Positions 1-5,208 of a stretch of DNA of 5,837 nt are shown piece after piece. Each line of letters starts with the position of its first letter. Positions within the stretch are counted from its first letter, which is position 1. The notes beneath the pieces were generated by a model that did not search any database, had not been told where the DNA came from, and worked only from the letters and a program-made list of their open reading frames with translations. The DNA comes from an uncultured Treponema sp. (lineage in GTDB: Bacteria > Spirochaetota > Spirochaetia > Treponematales > Treponemataceae): contig NZ_CALHGC010000152.1 of NCBI RefSeq assembly GCF_938029485.1, forward strand, positions 1-5,837, written 5' to 3'. The position numbers and the translations under genes were made by a program.

Positions 1-30
1 GCTTGCCCCTTTAATCACTGCGTTTTTCAT
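1..30 (-). CDS. N-terminal fragment of a minus-strand gene, possibly a short-chain dehydrogenase
   Basis: Only ten codons are inside the window, reading MKNAVIKGAS from an ATG at 28-30 on the minus strand. An AAGGA Shine-Dalgarno sequence lies about seven bases upstream of the ATG (complement of about 38-42), which supports a real start. The start resembles short-chain dehydrogenase/reductase proteins, which often open with a beta strand followed by TGASxGIG for NAD(P) binding. Here the usual Thr would be Lys, and the rest of the motif lies outside the window. The family assignment is therefore a guess from ten residues. The gene is divergent from the selenoprotein gene. Confidence 0.4.
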   Translation of the reverse strand, partial: MKNAVIKGAS

Positions 31-383
31 AATACATCCTTATTGATAAGATATTGAACCACCTCAAAAAATTTTAATTTTTAGAAGGTGCTCAGTTAGA
101 AAAATACCGTCTCATATCGATACACGGTTTTTCCTATAATATGGTAGCATTAACTTATTTTCATAGCCTACACGTTGGAATTGCGCTTGTCAAGCATTCA
201 TTTGTCTTCATTTGAAACAGGGGTAGTTACCTCGGAAATATTTTAAATGTTTACCCTGACATTTTTTCAATGGATTTGACGGAAAAGCAAAAATTTTTTA
301 TATTACTTCCAGAAAATAGGAATAAATCCTATAATTGAAAAGTTTCTTTAATGTTTTAATGTATTGAAGAAAGAGGAGGAACT
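31..383. other. AT-rich intergenic region between divergent genes
   Basis: This is about 350 bases without a convincing gene. It must hold promoters for the leftward gene at the window edge and for the rightward selenoprotein gene. It contains a plausible sigma70 promoter at 276-304 and a second TATAAT at 330-335 with a poor -35. A third TATAAT at 135-140 also lacks a good -35. Small dyads are visible: ACCGT/ACGGT (106-110 and 124-128), GCTTG-T-CAAGC (185-195), and CAGGGGTA with TACCCTG (218-225 and 252-258). None matches an operator I can name. I see no tRNA, riboswitch or repeat array. Confidence 0.6.
276..304 (+). promoter_or_regulatory. Sigma70-type promoter for the selenoprotein gene
   Basis: TTGACG at 276-281 and TATATT at 299-304 are separated by exactly 17 bases, close to the sigma70 consensus. 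Transcription would start near 311, giving a leader of about 70 bases before the ATG at 384. A consensus TATAAT at 330-335 is an alternative -10, but its -35 position (TTCCAG) is weak. Confidence 0.6.
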
Positions 384-668
384 ATGACAGTTACTGTTGA
401 TGAAAAAGCAAGAGCTTTTCTTGCAAAACACAATGAAACCAGCGTGTATACCTATTTAGGCGGATGCCGTACGTGAGGCGGCGTCGTACCTCAACCGGCC
501 GTGTTTGCCGGTTCGCCTGATTCGCTCGATGACTACGATACCTTTAATGCAGACGGTATTACCGTCTATGTACGCAAGGGCACTCAAACTGAAAACGGCA
601 CACTGACCGTTACAGTGGTTAAGATGCTGTGGATGGATTCTTTAGCAGTAGAAGGGATGGCGTATTAG
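384..668 (+). CDS. HesB/IscA-like selenoprotein with in-frame UGA (Sec31)
   Basis: This 94-residue protein is hidden by a TGA at 474-476, codon 31 counted from the ATG at 384. The start is set by GAGGAGG at 373-379, four bases before the ATG. The frame then stays open from the TGA to TAG at 666-668. Residues 1-25 (MTVTVDEKARAFLAK...) match the opening helix and strand of HesB/IscA-like proteins. The loop GGCRTUGG at 26-33 sits where that family has its first conserved cysteine loop, giving Cys28-x-x-Sec31. Residues 54-82 (FNADGITVYV... then TLTVTVVK) fit the later strands. A hairpin of the SECIS type lies immediately downstream of the UGA. The paired CGCG cysteines at the C-terminus of classical IscA are absent, so an Fe-S scaffold role is doubtful and a redox or metal-binding role is more likely. 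HesB-like selenoproteins are known in bacteria; the exact function is unknown. Standard annotation would truncate it at 30 residues or call a 55-codon ORF from the in-frame GTG at 501. It appears monocistronic. Confidence 0.85.
477..517 (+). promoter_or_regulatory. Bacterial SECIS element for UGA recoding
   Basis: The hairpin starts directly after the UGA at 474-476. The upper stem is a perfect 7-bp helix, AACCGGC (493-499) with GCCGGTT (507-513), closing a 7-base loop CGTGTTT (500-506). A lower helix can form between GGCG (477-480 or 480-483) and CGCC (514-517), leaving an unpaired stretch on the 5' side. The loop has G at its second position (501), about 25 bases after the UGA. This fits bacterial SECIS elements, which need an apical-loop G at a limited distance from the UGA to bind SelB. 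The hairpin lies within the coding sequence, as usual in bacteria. Confidence 0.75.
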
Positions 669-698
669 CCGCTGAGATTATCCCCGCAGGATGAACAC

Positions 699-744
699 CT
701 CCAACAATTGATTTTAAAGCTCTTTTGAAAATCGATTGTTGGGG
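699..744 (+). terminator. 17-bp hairpin after the selenoprotein gene, possible terminator
   Basis: The arms are 699-715 (core CCAACAATTGATTTT) and 728-744 (core AAAATCGATTGTTGG). They pair over 17 bp with only G-U wobbles as imperfections, around a 12-base loop. It starts 30 bases after the selenoprotein stop. No T-run follows on either strand, so it is not a textbook intrinsic terminator. It may protect the 3' end, act as a weak terminator, or be a dispersed repeat; copies elsewhere cannot be seen from this window. Confidence 0.4.
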
Positions 745-898
745 TTACCGATATGTCTTAAACGGAAGAAAATAAGCTGAAAGCCTGCAATAATTTATAA
801 ACATTATCAGGGAGCGCGGTTTTTGCCTAACACTGTGAGTTCCGTGATACCGGCGTCTGATTTATAGACATTGTATATGAAAAGCAATAAAATACCGG

Positions 899-985
899 CT
901 ATTAGGATAGCGGCGTTATATACTGGTTTTATAATCCTATTTTTATAGATAATATGCTATCTATTATGCCGGTCTATCCTAATAG
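899..985. promoter_or_regulatory. Three CTAT-N4-ATAG palindromes, candidate operators of panE-like gene
   Basis: CTAT-N4-ATAG occurs at 899-910 (centre TAGG), 937-948 (centre TTTT) and 974-985 (centre CCTA), at intervals of 38 and 37 bases. The outer two are also perfect 12-base reverse complements of each other. A further dyad, ATAGATA-N6-TATCTAT, lies at 945-964. The middle site would overlap the transcription start predicted from the TATAAT at 930-935, and the last touches the ribosome binding site. This fits a repressor binding several sites. Alternatively, a transcript starting upstream of 899 could fold the outer arms into a hairpin, with extra pairing of 911-916 to 966-971, next to the ribosome binding site. 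No regulator family is identified. Confidence 0.5.
930..935 (+). promoter_or_regulatory. Candidate -10 box of panE-like gene
   Basis: A perfect TATAAT lies 60 bases before the ATG at 996. No good -35 is found at 16-18 bases upstream, where the sequence is about ATAGCG. The promoter may therefore need an activator, or be used only weakly. Its position between the first and second palindromes supports a regulated start near 942. Confidence 0.4.
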
Positions 986-995
986 AGGAGTTTTT

Positions 996-1928
996 ATGAA
1001 GGTTGTTATTGCCGGCTCAGGTGCTATGGGCTGCAGTTTCGGTTTTATGCTGCAAAAAAGCGGTAATGATGTAACACTGCTGGACGGTTGGCAGGATAAT
1101 ATCGATGCAATTAGAAAAAACGGTTTGCACTTGCAAGACGGTACTGCGGAACTATCAACAAAGATCGATGTTTATAAGCCGGAAGAGTTTAAGGGCGCTG
1201 CCGATTTTGTTATCGTGTTTACAAAATCGATGCAGTTGGAACATATGCTGAGCAGTATTAAACATGTTCTGCGGGATGATACAAAGATCCTCTGTCTTTT
1301 GAATGGACTCGGTCATACTGAAACACTGAAAAAGTTTATCGCTCCTAAAAATATTTTTATGGGTGTTACCGTAGTAACTGCCGGTATGAAGGGGCCGGGA
1401 AGTGCAGTGTTGTCAAGTCATGGAAAAACAGAAATTCAGAATATTGTATTGGAAGGTAAAGCCGGTGCGGAGGTCATTGTAGAAGCGCTTAATAAAGCAA
1501 CAATGCCTGCCGTTTATTCCGACAATATTTTATGGTCTATTTGGCGGAAGGCTGCACTCAATGGAGCAATGAACAGCACCTGCACAATTATGGAATGCAA
1601 TATGCTGGAGCTTGGCGGTATCGTAGGTTGTAAAGATATGATGCGCTGTATTATCTCCGAATTTGCCGCAATAGCAAAAACACAAGGGGTTACATTGGAT
1701 ATCGACTCCGTAACTGACTACGTTTACGGGTTTACGCAGCCGGACTTTGTCGGGGCAAAGCACTATCCTTCGATGCATCAGGATCTGATCAAAAATCACC
1801 GTTTAACCGAAATTGATTTCTTAAATGGTTATATTTCCCGTAAAGGTAAAGAACTGCATATCCCTACACCGTATTGTGATCTTATTACCACTTTTGTACA
1901 CGGCAAAGAGAAATTATTCGGGTTATAA
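996..1928 (+). CDS. panE: Ketopantoate reductase family protein (2-dehydropantoate 2-reductase, PanE/ApbA)
   Basis: This 310-residue protein should reduce 2-dehydropantoate to pantoate with NADPH in the cytoplasm, a step of pantothenate and CoA synthesis, or act on a related 2-keto acid. The start is ATG 996 because GAGGAG at 985-990 precedes it by five bases and the protein then opens directly with the Rossmann strand. The nucleotide-binding motif GSGAMG is at residues 7-12, and the FTKS segment with the cofactor-site Lys is at 75-78. LLNG with the conserved Asn is at 101-104. WRKAALNGAMN at 183-193 carries the catalytic Lys185 and two substrate Asn residues. SMHQD at 259-263 and TEID at 271-274 supply the substrate Ser and the catalytic Glu272. 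Length and motifs are complete, so it should be active. Many family members are paralogues with other keto-acid substrates, so true PanE activity is likely but not certain. It is followed in the same frame by a membrane-protein remnant, suggesting a former two-gene operon. Confidence 0.88.
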   Translation: MKVVIAGSGAMGCSFGFMLQKSGNDVTLLDGWQDNIDAIRKNGLHLQDGTAELSTKIDVYKPEEFKGAADFVIVFTKSMQLEHMLSSIKHVLRDDTKILCLLNGLGHTETLKKFIAPKNIFMGVTVVTAGMKGPGSAVLSSHGKTEIQNIVLEGKAGAEVIVEALNKATMPAVYSDNILWSIWRKAALNGAMNSTCTIMECNMLELGGIVGCKDMMRCIISEFAAIAKTQGVTLDIDSVTDYVYGFTQPDFVGAKHYPSMHQDLIKNHRLTEIDFLNGYISRKGKELHIPTPYCDLITTFVHGKEKLFGL

Positions 1929-2723
1929 GGTTTTATCGCGTCTGGAGCAGTACGCCATGTAGACGGTATTGTTAAACTTGTCGGTATCGGCGACTTAATC
2001 AATGTGATGATTATTGTTGCGCTGGCAGCCCTTTTTACGCTGTGGTTGGGTAACAAGCTCGGCTCGCTTACGATTATTGTGCAGCCGATTATTGTCGCAG
2101 GCGGGCTGGGAGCATTGGGGCTCTTTATCTTGCCGTATGTAGCAGAGGTAAGCGCTGCAATCGGCCGCGGTATTAACTCGTTTACCGTGCTGCAGCCGGT
2201 ATTGATGTGTATTCTTATTGCCGCATCTTTCTCTATTGTTATTATCTCACCTATTTCGACGGTGGCAATCGGTATTGCGATTGGACTTGCAGGGTTGGCA
2301 TCCGGGGCTGCAAACTTGGGTGTTGCTGCTTGTACTGCCGTACTTATTGTAGGATCGTGGCGTGTAAATAAGGCTGGAATTACCGCAGCTATTGCCCTCG
2401 GCGGTATGAAGCTGATGATTCCAAACCTTGTGCGTTACCCTATTATGGCATTGCCGGTTGTATTAACGGCCGCTGCATCAGGGATCGCAGGGCGTTTTCT
2501 AGGTATTATGGGCGATAAGGTGAGTGCCGGTTTTGGTATTGCAGGGCTTGTCGGTCCGATTAAGGCATACGAGCTATTAAGCGGATCTCCCGCTGTGCGG
2601 ATTGGTGCATTGCTGATTGCATACTTAGTTGTACCGTTCGGCTGTGCTTTGCTGCTGCATATTTTGTTTACAAAAATAATTAAACTCTATAAGCCGGAAA
2701 TTTATAAATCCGAAGCGGTGTAG
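1929..2723 (+). pseudogene. PTS_EIIC_2 family membrane protein, 5'-truncated remnant
   Basis: The frame directly after the panE-like stop (TAA 1926-1928) encodes 264 residues of a PTS EIIC-like, PfoR-related membrane protein. It begins GFIASGAVRHVDGIVKLVGI, already inside the conserved family sequence. Family hallmarks follow: GIGDLIN, GSLTIIVQPIIV, INSFTVLQPVLM, SPISTVAIGIAIGLAG, and GFGIAGLVGPI near the C-terminus. Several hydrophobic membrane segments are present and the C-terminus is intact (TAG 2721-2723). From memory, full-length members have about 350 residues, so roughly 100 N-terminal residues are missing. No start codon with a ribosome binding site exists; the first usable start is GTG 2004 or ATG 2007, giving at most 239 residues with no Shine-Dalgarno sequence. 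The rest of the frame is undamaged, so the loss may be recent, or a shortened product may still be made. Family members are predicted sugar or small-molecule permeases; no EIIA or EIIB domain is visible nearby. Confidence 0.75.
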
Positions 2724-2737
2724 GTATTTAACGTCAT

Positions 2738-2779
2738 GTATGGCAACTGTATCGGATATTTCCGGTGCAGTTGCCGTAT
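2738..2779. terminator. 18-bp hairpin between convergent genes
   Basis: The left arm 2738-2755 (core GGCAACTGTATCGG) pairs with the right arm 2762-2779 (core CCGGTGCAGTTGCC) over 18 bp, including four G-U wobbles, around the loop ATATTT. It begins 14 bases after the TAG of the EIIC remnant and lies between it and the minus-strand DUF1275 gene. Position and strength suggest a 3' end structure, possibly bidirectional. No T-run follows on either strand, so intrinsic termination is uncertain. Confidence 0.5.
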
Positions 2780-2844
2780 TAAGACGGAATATCTTTATGT
2801 AAGAATATCATATCATTAGAATCAACAACCCCGACGCAGAGCGT

Positions 2845-2859
2845 TGCCGAAAAACGGCA
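2845..2859 (-). terminator. Small hairpin just after the DUF1275 gene
   Basis: TGCCG (2845-2849) and CGGCA (2855-2859) form a perfect 5-bp stem, with a TTTTT loop when read on the minus strand. It starts four bases after the TAA of the minus-strand gene. The pyrimidine run is in the loop rather than after the stem, so it is at best a weak terminator. An alternative hairpin, ACGC-AGA-GCGT, lies next to it at 2834-2844. Confidence 0.3.
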
Positions 2860-2863
2860 GGTA

Positions 2864-3553
2864 TTAAACCCTCGCACGAATAAAAGCAAAATAAAATATC
2901 GCAGTAAAGAAATAGAAAATTGCAATAATATAAAAAAACAAAGCGGAAGGGATAAATGCGGAAGCGGCTGCCCCGGCGGAAAAATATATGATACCGGACA
3001 GATAGTGTACAGTGCGCTGTAGTTCTTGCCGCTTTCCACGGATGACTTTTCCCATCGCGAGTCCCGCATCCGTTAAATAGCCGCTAAAATGCGAGGTGCG
3101 TATCAATATACCATTATATGGAATGAACATACCGTTTTGTATGCCAAGTATCACGCATGTTATGGAAAGGACAATACGTAGTGACGGCCTTATAACGGCG
3201 ATCGCGAAAAACACTGTTGAGAAAACCAATAAAAGAATACCGTAGCGTTTTGAGAATGTGCAATCACTCTTATGAAAAAGCATACCGGAGATACATGCGC
3301 CGATATAAAAAGAAAGAATAAGCAATAAAAAGGCAGCGGCCTCCGCAATCGCTCCTTTGGAAAGAGTCAGCGCTACACGAGTAATAGTACCGGTGTGATG
3401 GCTGACCGCCGTACCGGCTATAATAAAAAATACGCCATTCAGAAACCCTGCGATAAAGGTTAGCAGATGTATTAATATCATTAGAATAAGATTGTGTCTT
3501 TTATTCACTTGAATACTATAATCCGATTTTGATAAAAAAGCTACGTGATTCAT
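2864..3553 (-). CDS. DUF1275 (YoaK-type) integral membrane protein
   Basis: This 229-residue protein has the DUF1275 layout of about six hydrophobic segments, at roughly residues 24-48, 68-92, 103-120, 126-145, 183-201 and 203-225. Family motifs are HLLTFIAGFLNGVFF at 29-43, AVSHHTGT at 49-56 (the usual HxTGN motif, with Thr here in place of Asn), ILGIQNGM at 135-142, and RTSHFSGYLTDAGLAMG at 152-168. The family's function is unknown; transport has been suggested. I chose ATG 3553 because the longer frame upstream has no membrane-protein character and overlaps the divergent ABC gene. The ATG lacks a clear Shine-Dalgarno sequence, so a GTG at residue 16 is an alternative. The gene converges on the EIIC remnant, with two hairpins between them, and is divergent from the ABC operon with only 36 bases between starts. 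The family is confident, the role unknown. Confidence 0.82.
   Translation of the reverse strand: MNHVAFLSKSDYSIQVNKRHNLILMILIHLLTFIAGFLNGVFFIIAGTAVSHHTGTITRVALTLSKGAIAEAAAFLLLILSFYIGACISGMLFHKSDCTFSKRYGILLLVFSTVFFAIAVIRPSLRIVLSITCVILGIQNGMFIPYNGILIRTSHFSGYLTDAGLAMGKVIRGKRQELQRTVHYLSGIIYFSAGAAASAFIPSALFFYIIAIFYFFTAIFYFAFIRARV
3492..3522 (+). promoter_or_regulatory. Possible promoter of the ABC operon
   Basis: A TATAAT at 3517-3522 is preceded by TTGTGT at 3492-3497 with a 19-base spacer, longer than ideal. It would start transcripts near 3529, about 60 bases before the GTG at 3590. It lies inside the N-terminal codons of the divergent DUF1275 gene, as expected when only 36 bases separate the two starts. 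Confidence 0.35.
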
Positions 3554-3589
3554 TATTCGAAAAGTGATATAGTACCGGCAGAGGCGATA

Positions 3590-4477
3590 GTGATTATCCT
3601 TGAAGTACAGGACATCTGTAAATATTACGGCACAGGAAAGAAGCGGCAAACCGGCTGCGAACACATCAGTTTTACCGCGGAAGCTGGAGGTATTTACTCC
3701 CTGCTCGGATTAAACGGAGCGGGGAAAAGTACGGTATTGAACAGCATTAGCGGGTACCGCCTGCCCTCTTCCGGAGACGTATCGATTTGCGGATACTCCA
3801 TTTTGAACGAACCGATCGAAGCTAAACGGAATATCGGGATTTTGTATGAGCAAAACCCGCTCTATGATTCGATGACGGTGCGGGAGTTCTTGCTTTTTAC
3901 GCTGCAAATGCGCGGCTTCGGTAATGCCATGCAGCAAGACCTGCTTGACGAGGCGGTTGAGTTTACCGATTTGCAAGAGGTATACGCCAAACGGATTAAA
4001 GAGCTGTCAAAGGGATACCGGCAGCGGGTAGGGCTTGCGCAAGCGATTATCCATCACCCCCGCCTCGTCCTCTTGGACGAACCCGCATCCGGCCTTGATC
4101 CGTTCCAGCTGAAAGACTTTGAAAAAAAGATACTCGCGCTATCCACGTATGCCGCGGTCATCCTTTGCACCCATCAGCTTGAACTTGCCGGACGGATATG
4201 TTCACAGCATATTCTGCTCCACAAAGGACGGCAGATTGCCGGAGGAACACGGGCGGAACTCGCCGAGCGTTTATACGAGGACTTCGGCATTGAAGAAGAT
4301 GCCGCTTCCGATACGCTTTTGTTCAAGACCTTTGAACAATACGCCGGAGTTACCACCCGCGAGTTCCGTGAATCTGCCGCTTCCGAAGCCGCGGGACGGA
4401 AGCGCTCATATTCGGAAACGCCATCATCTGCGGCAGGTGCCGAACAATCGGAAGCCGGTAAGCGGGGGCGGCGATGA
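3590..4477 (+). CDS. ABC transporter ATP-binding protein, GldA-like
   Basis: This 295-residue cytoplasmic ATPase powers the permease encoded next. I chose GTG 3590 because GAGG at 3581-3584 sits five bases upstream and the protein then opens MIILEVQDICKYYG, the normal first strand of an ABC domain; the frame extends upstream to GTG 3545 without support. The domain is complete: Walker A GLNGAGKST at 40-48, Q-loop region around EQNPLYDSMTV at 87-97, signature LSKGYRQR at 139-146, Walker B LVLLDEP at 159-165, D-loop SGLDP at 167-171 and switch His195. The signature LSKGYRQR, in place of LSGGQ, is typical of ABC-2 exporters and the Gld type. After about residue 255 comes a variable, charged and Ala/Ser-rich tail of some 40 residues with no recognised domain. 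Its last codons overlap the permease start (ATGA at 4474-4477), so the two are probably translated together. Confidence 0.92.
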   Translation: MIILEVQDICKYYGTGKKRQTGCEHISFTAEAGGIYSLLGLNGAGKSTVLNSISGYRLPSSGDVSICGYSILNEPIEAKRNIGILYEQNPLYDSMTVREFLLFTLQMRGFGNAMQQDLLDEAVEFTDLQEVYAKRIKELSKGYRQRVGLAQAIIHHPRLVLLDEPASGLDPFQLKDFEKKILALSTYAAVILCTHQLELAGRICSQHILLHKGRQIAGGTRAELAERLYEDFGIEEDAASDTLLFKTFEQYAGVTTREFRESAASEAAGRKRSYSETPSSAAGAEQSEAGKRGRR

Positions 4478-5208
4478 ATCGATTCCCGGCGTTTAAGGCG
4501 CTTTTTAACAAGGAGCTACATGCGCTCATATACAGCCCCGCGCTGTATGCGGCGGCGCTCGTGCTTTACCTCGGAGCGGCGCTTCCGTTCGTGGGTTCAG
4601 GGTACTGGTTTTCGGCAGGGCTTTCGGACTTCCGCACCTTTTTCCTCAATCTGCCGTTCCTGTTCTGTATTGTCATTCCCCTGCTTGCGATGAACAGCTG
4701 GGCTGACGAAAAAAAGCACGGCACCGACCGGCTCCTTGCCGCCTATCCGGTGGATAAACGCCTGCTTGCCGCGGCAAAATATGCAGCCCTGCTCGTCTGT
4801 TTTGCAGGAGCCGCCACGCTTACGATGGGGATTCCGCTCTCGGTTATTCCGCTTGTCTATTTTGACTTTTTTCCGTTTTTTCTTTCATATTGCGCCGTCC
4901 TCTTCTTCGGCGCAGCCTTTACCGCATGGTCGCTCGCACTTTCAAATATCTCTGCGCATACCGCCGTCAGCTTTTTGCTCAGCTTTTTTACCGGCATCTT
5001 TTTTACCGCAAGCCATGTGCTTGCTCAAGTTTTGCCGCTCCCGTCAGCCATTGTAAAAATACTGCGCTATTGCTCTTTTACGCTTCATTTTGAATCGGCT
5101 GCGCGCGGTATTTTCGACACCCGTGATTTCTTCTTCTATATATTGCTCATCGTCGCGGCGCAGGGGCTTTCGGTCTTTTTACTGTACGTTCAGGAGGAAA
5201 GCCGATGA
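4474..5208 (+). CDS. ABC-2 type permease, GldF-like
   Basis: This 244-residue membrane protein has about six membrane segments, at roughly residues 21-41, 55-73, 99-120, 122-151, 162-182 and 219-238. The cytoplasmic segment MNSWADEKKHGTDRLLAAYP at 73-92 is the conserved E-K-x-x-GT-x-x-LL element of GldF-type ABC-2 permeases. The C-terminal HFESAARGIFDTRDFFFY at 205-222 is also typical of that group. Length matches GldF proteins. The start ATG lies within the stop of the ATPase gene (ATGA), and its own end overlaps the next start in the same way, so the three proteins are very likely made in fixed proportion and form one complex. In gliding Bacteroidetes the Gld system is linked to motility. 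Spirochaetes do not glide that way, so the cargo here is unknown. Confidence 0.88.
   Translation: MNRFPAFKALFNKELHALIYSPALYAAALVLYLGAALPFVGSGYWFSAGLSDFRTFFLNLPFLFCIVIPLLAMNSWADEKKHGTDRLLAAYPVDKRLLAAAKYAALLVCFAGAATLTMGIPLSVIPLVYFDFFPFFLSYCAVLFFGAAFTAWSLALSNISAHTAVSFLLSFFTGIFFTASHVLAQVLPLPSAIVKILRYCSFTLHFESAARGIFDTRDFFFYILLIVAAQGLSVFLLYVQEESR

Larger units (their letters stand above)
669..995. other. Intergenic region between selenoprotein gene and panE-like gene
   Basis: About 325 bases carry no supported gene. The left part holds the 699-744 hairpin. The right part, from about 899, is the regulatory leader of the panE-like gene, with a TATAAT, three CTAT-N4-ATAG palindromes and the ribosome binding site. 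I see nothing recognisable between about 745 and 890. An ATG at 954 is in frame with the downstream gene but has no ribosome binding site and lies inside the palindromic leader. Confidence 0.6.

Noticed and set aside
60..90. CACCT...AGGTG imperfect hairpin in the leader of the leftward gene as a riboswitch or attenuator
   Set aside because: The pairing is short and mostly A-T with mismatches, and no known RNA motif is recognisable.
99..133. Hairpin ACCGT/ACGGT followed by a T-run as an intrinsic terminator
   Set aside because: The stem is only about 5 bp, and no gene on either strand ends into it; both neighbouring genes read away from this gap.
474..476. The TGA at codon 31 as a nonsense mutation or sequencing error
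   Set aside because: A GC-rich hairpin with SECIS geometry directly follows it, the preceding motif has a Cys two residues away as in CxxU proteins, and the rest of the frame shows no other damage.
954..995. Upstream ATG at 954 as the start of the panE-like gene, adding 14 residues
   Set aside because: It has no ribosome binding site, lies within the palindromic leader, and the added residues precede the Rossmann strand that normally opens the protein. ATG 996 has GAGGAG five bases upstream.
1530..1799. Open frame on the minus strand inside the panE-like gene
   Set aside because: It overlaps a well-supported gene, has no ribosome binding site or family match, and is best explained as a shadow of the real coding frame.
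2779..3069. Second minus-strand open frame overlapping the DUF1275 gene and the hairpin region
   Set aside because: It overlaps the well-supported DUF1275 frame, has no family-like sequence and no ribosome binding site.
3545..3589. GTG at 3545 as the start of the ABC ATPase
   Set aside because: It would add 15 residues with no family match and overlap the DUF1275 start. GTG 3590 has a GAGG site and begins at the normal first strand.
3554..3664. Longer N-terminus of the DUF1275 protein from 3664
   Set aside because: The extra 37 residues lie over the ABC gene's start, are not hydrophobic in the family pattern and have no ribosome binding site.
4119..4496. Plus-strand open frame in another phase within the ABC ATPase gene
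   Set aside because: The ATPase motifs are all in the other frame; this one has low-complexity Pro/Arg/Ser content typical of shadow frames in GC-richer DNA.
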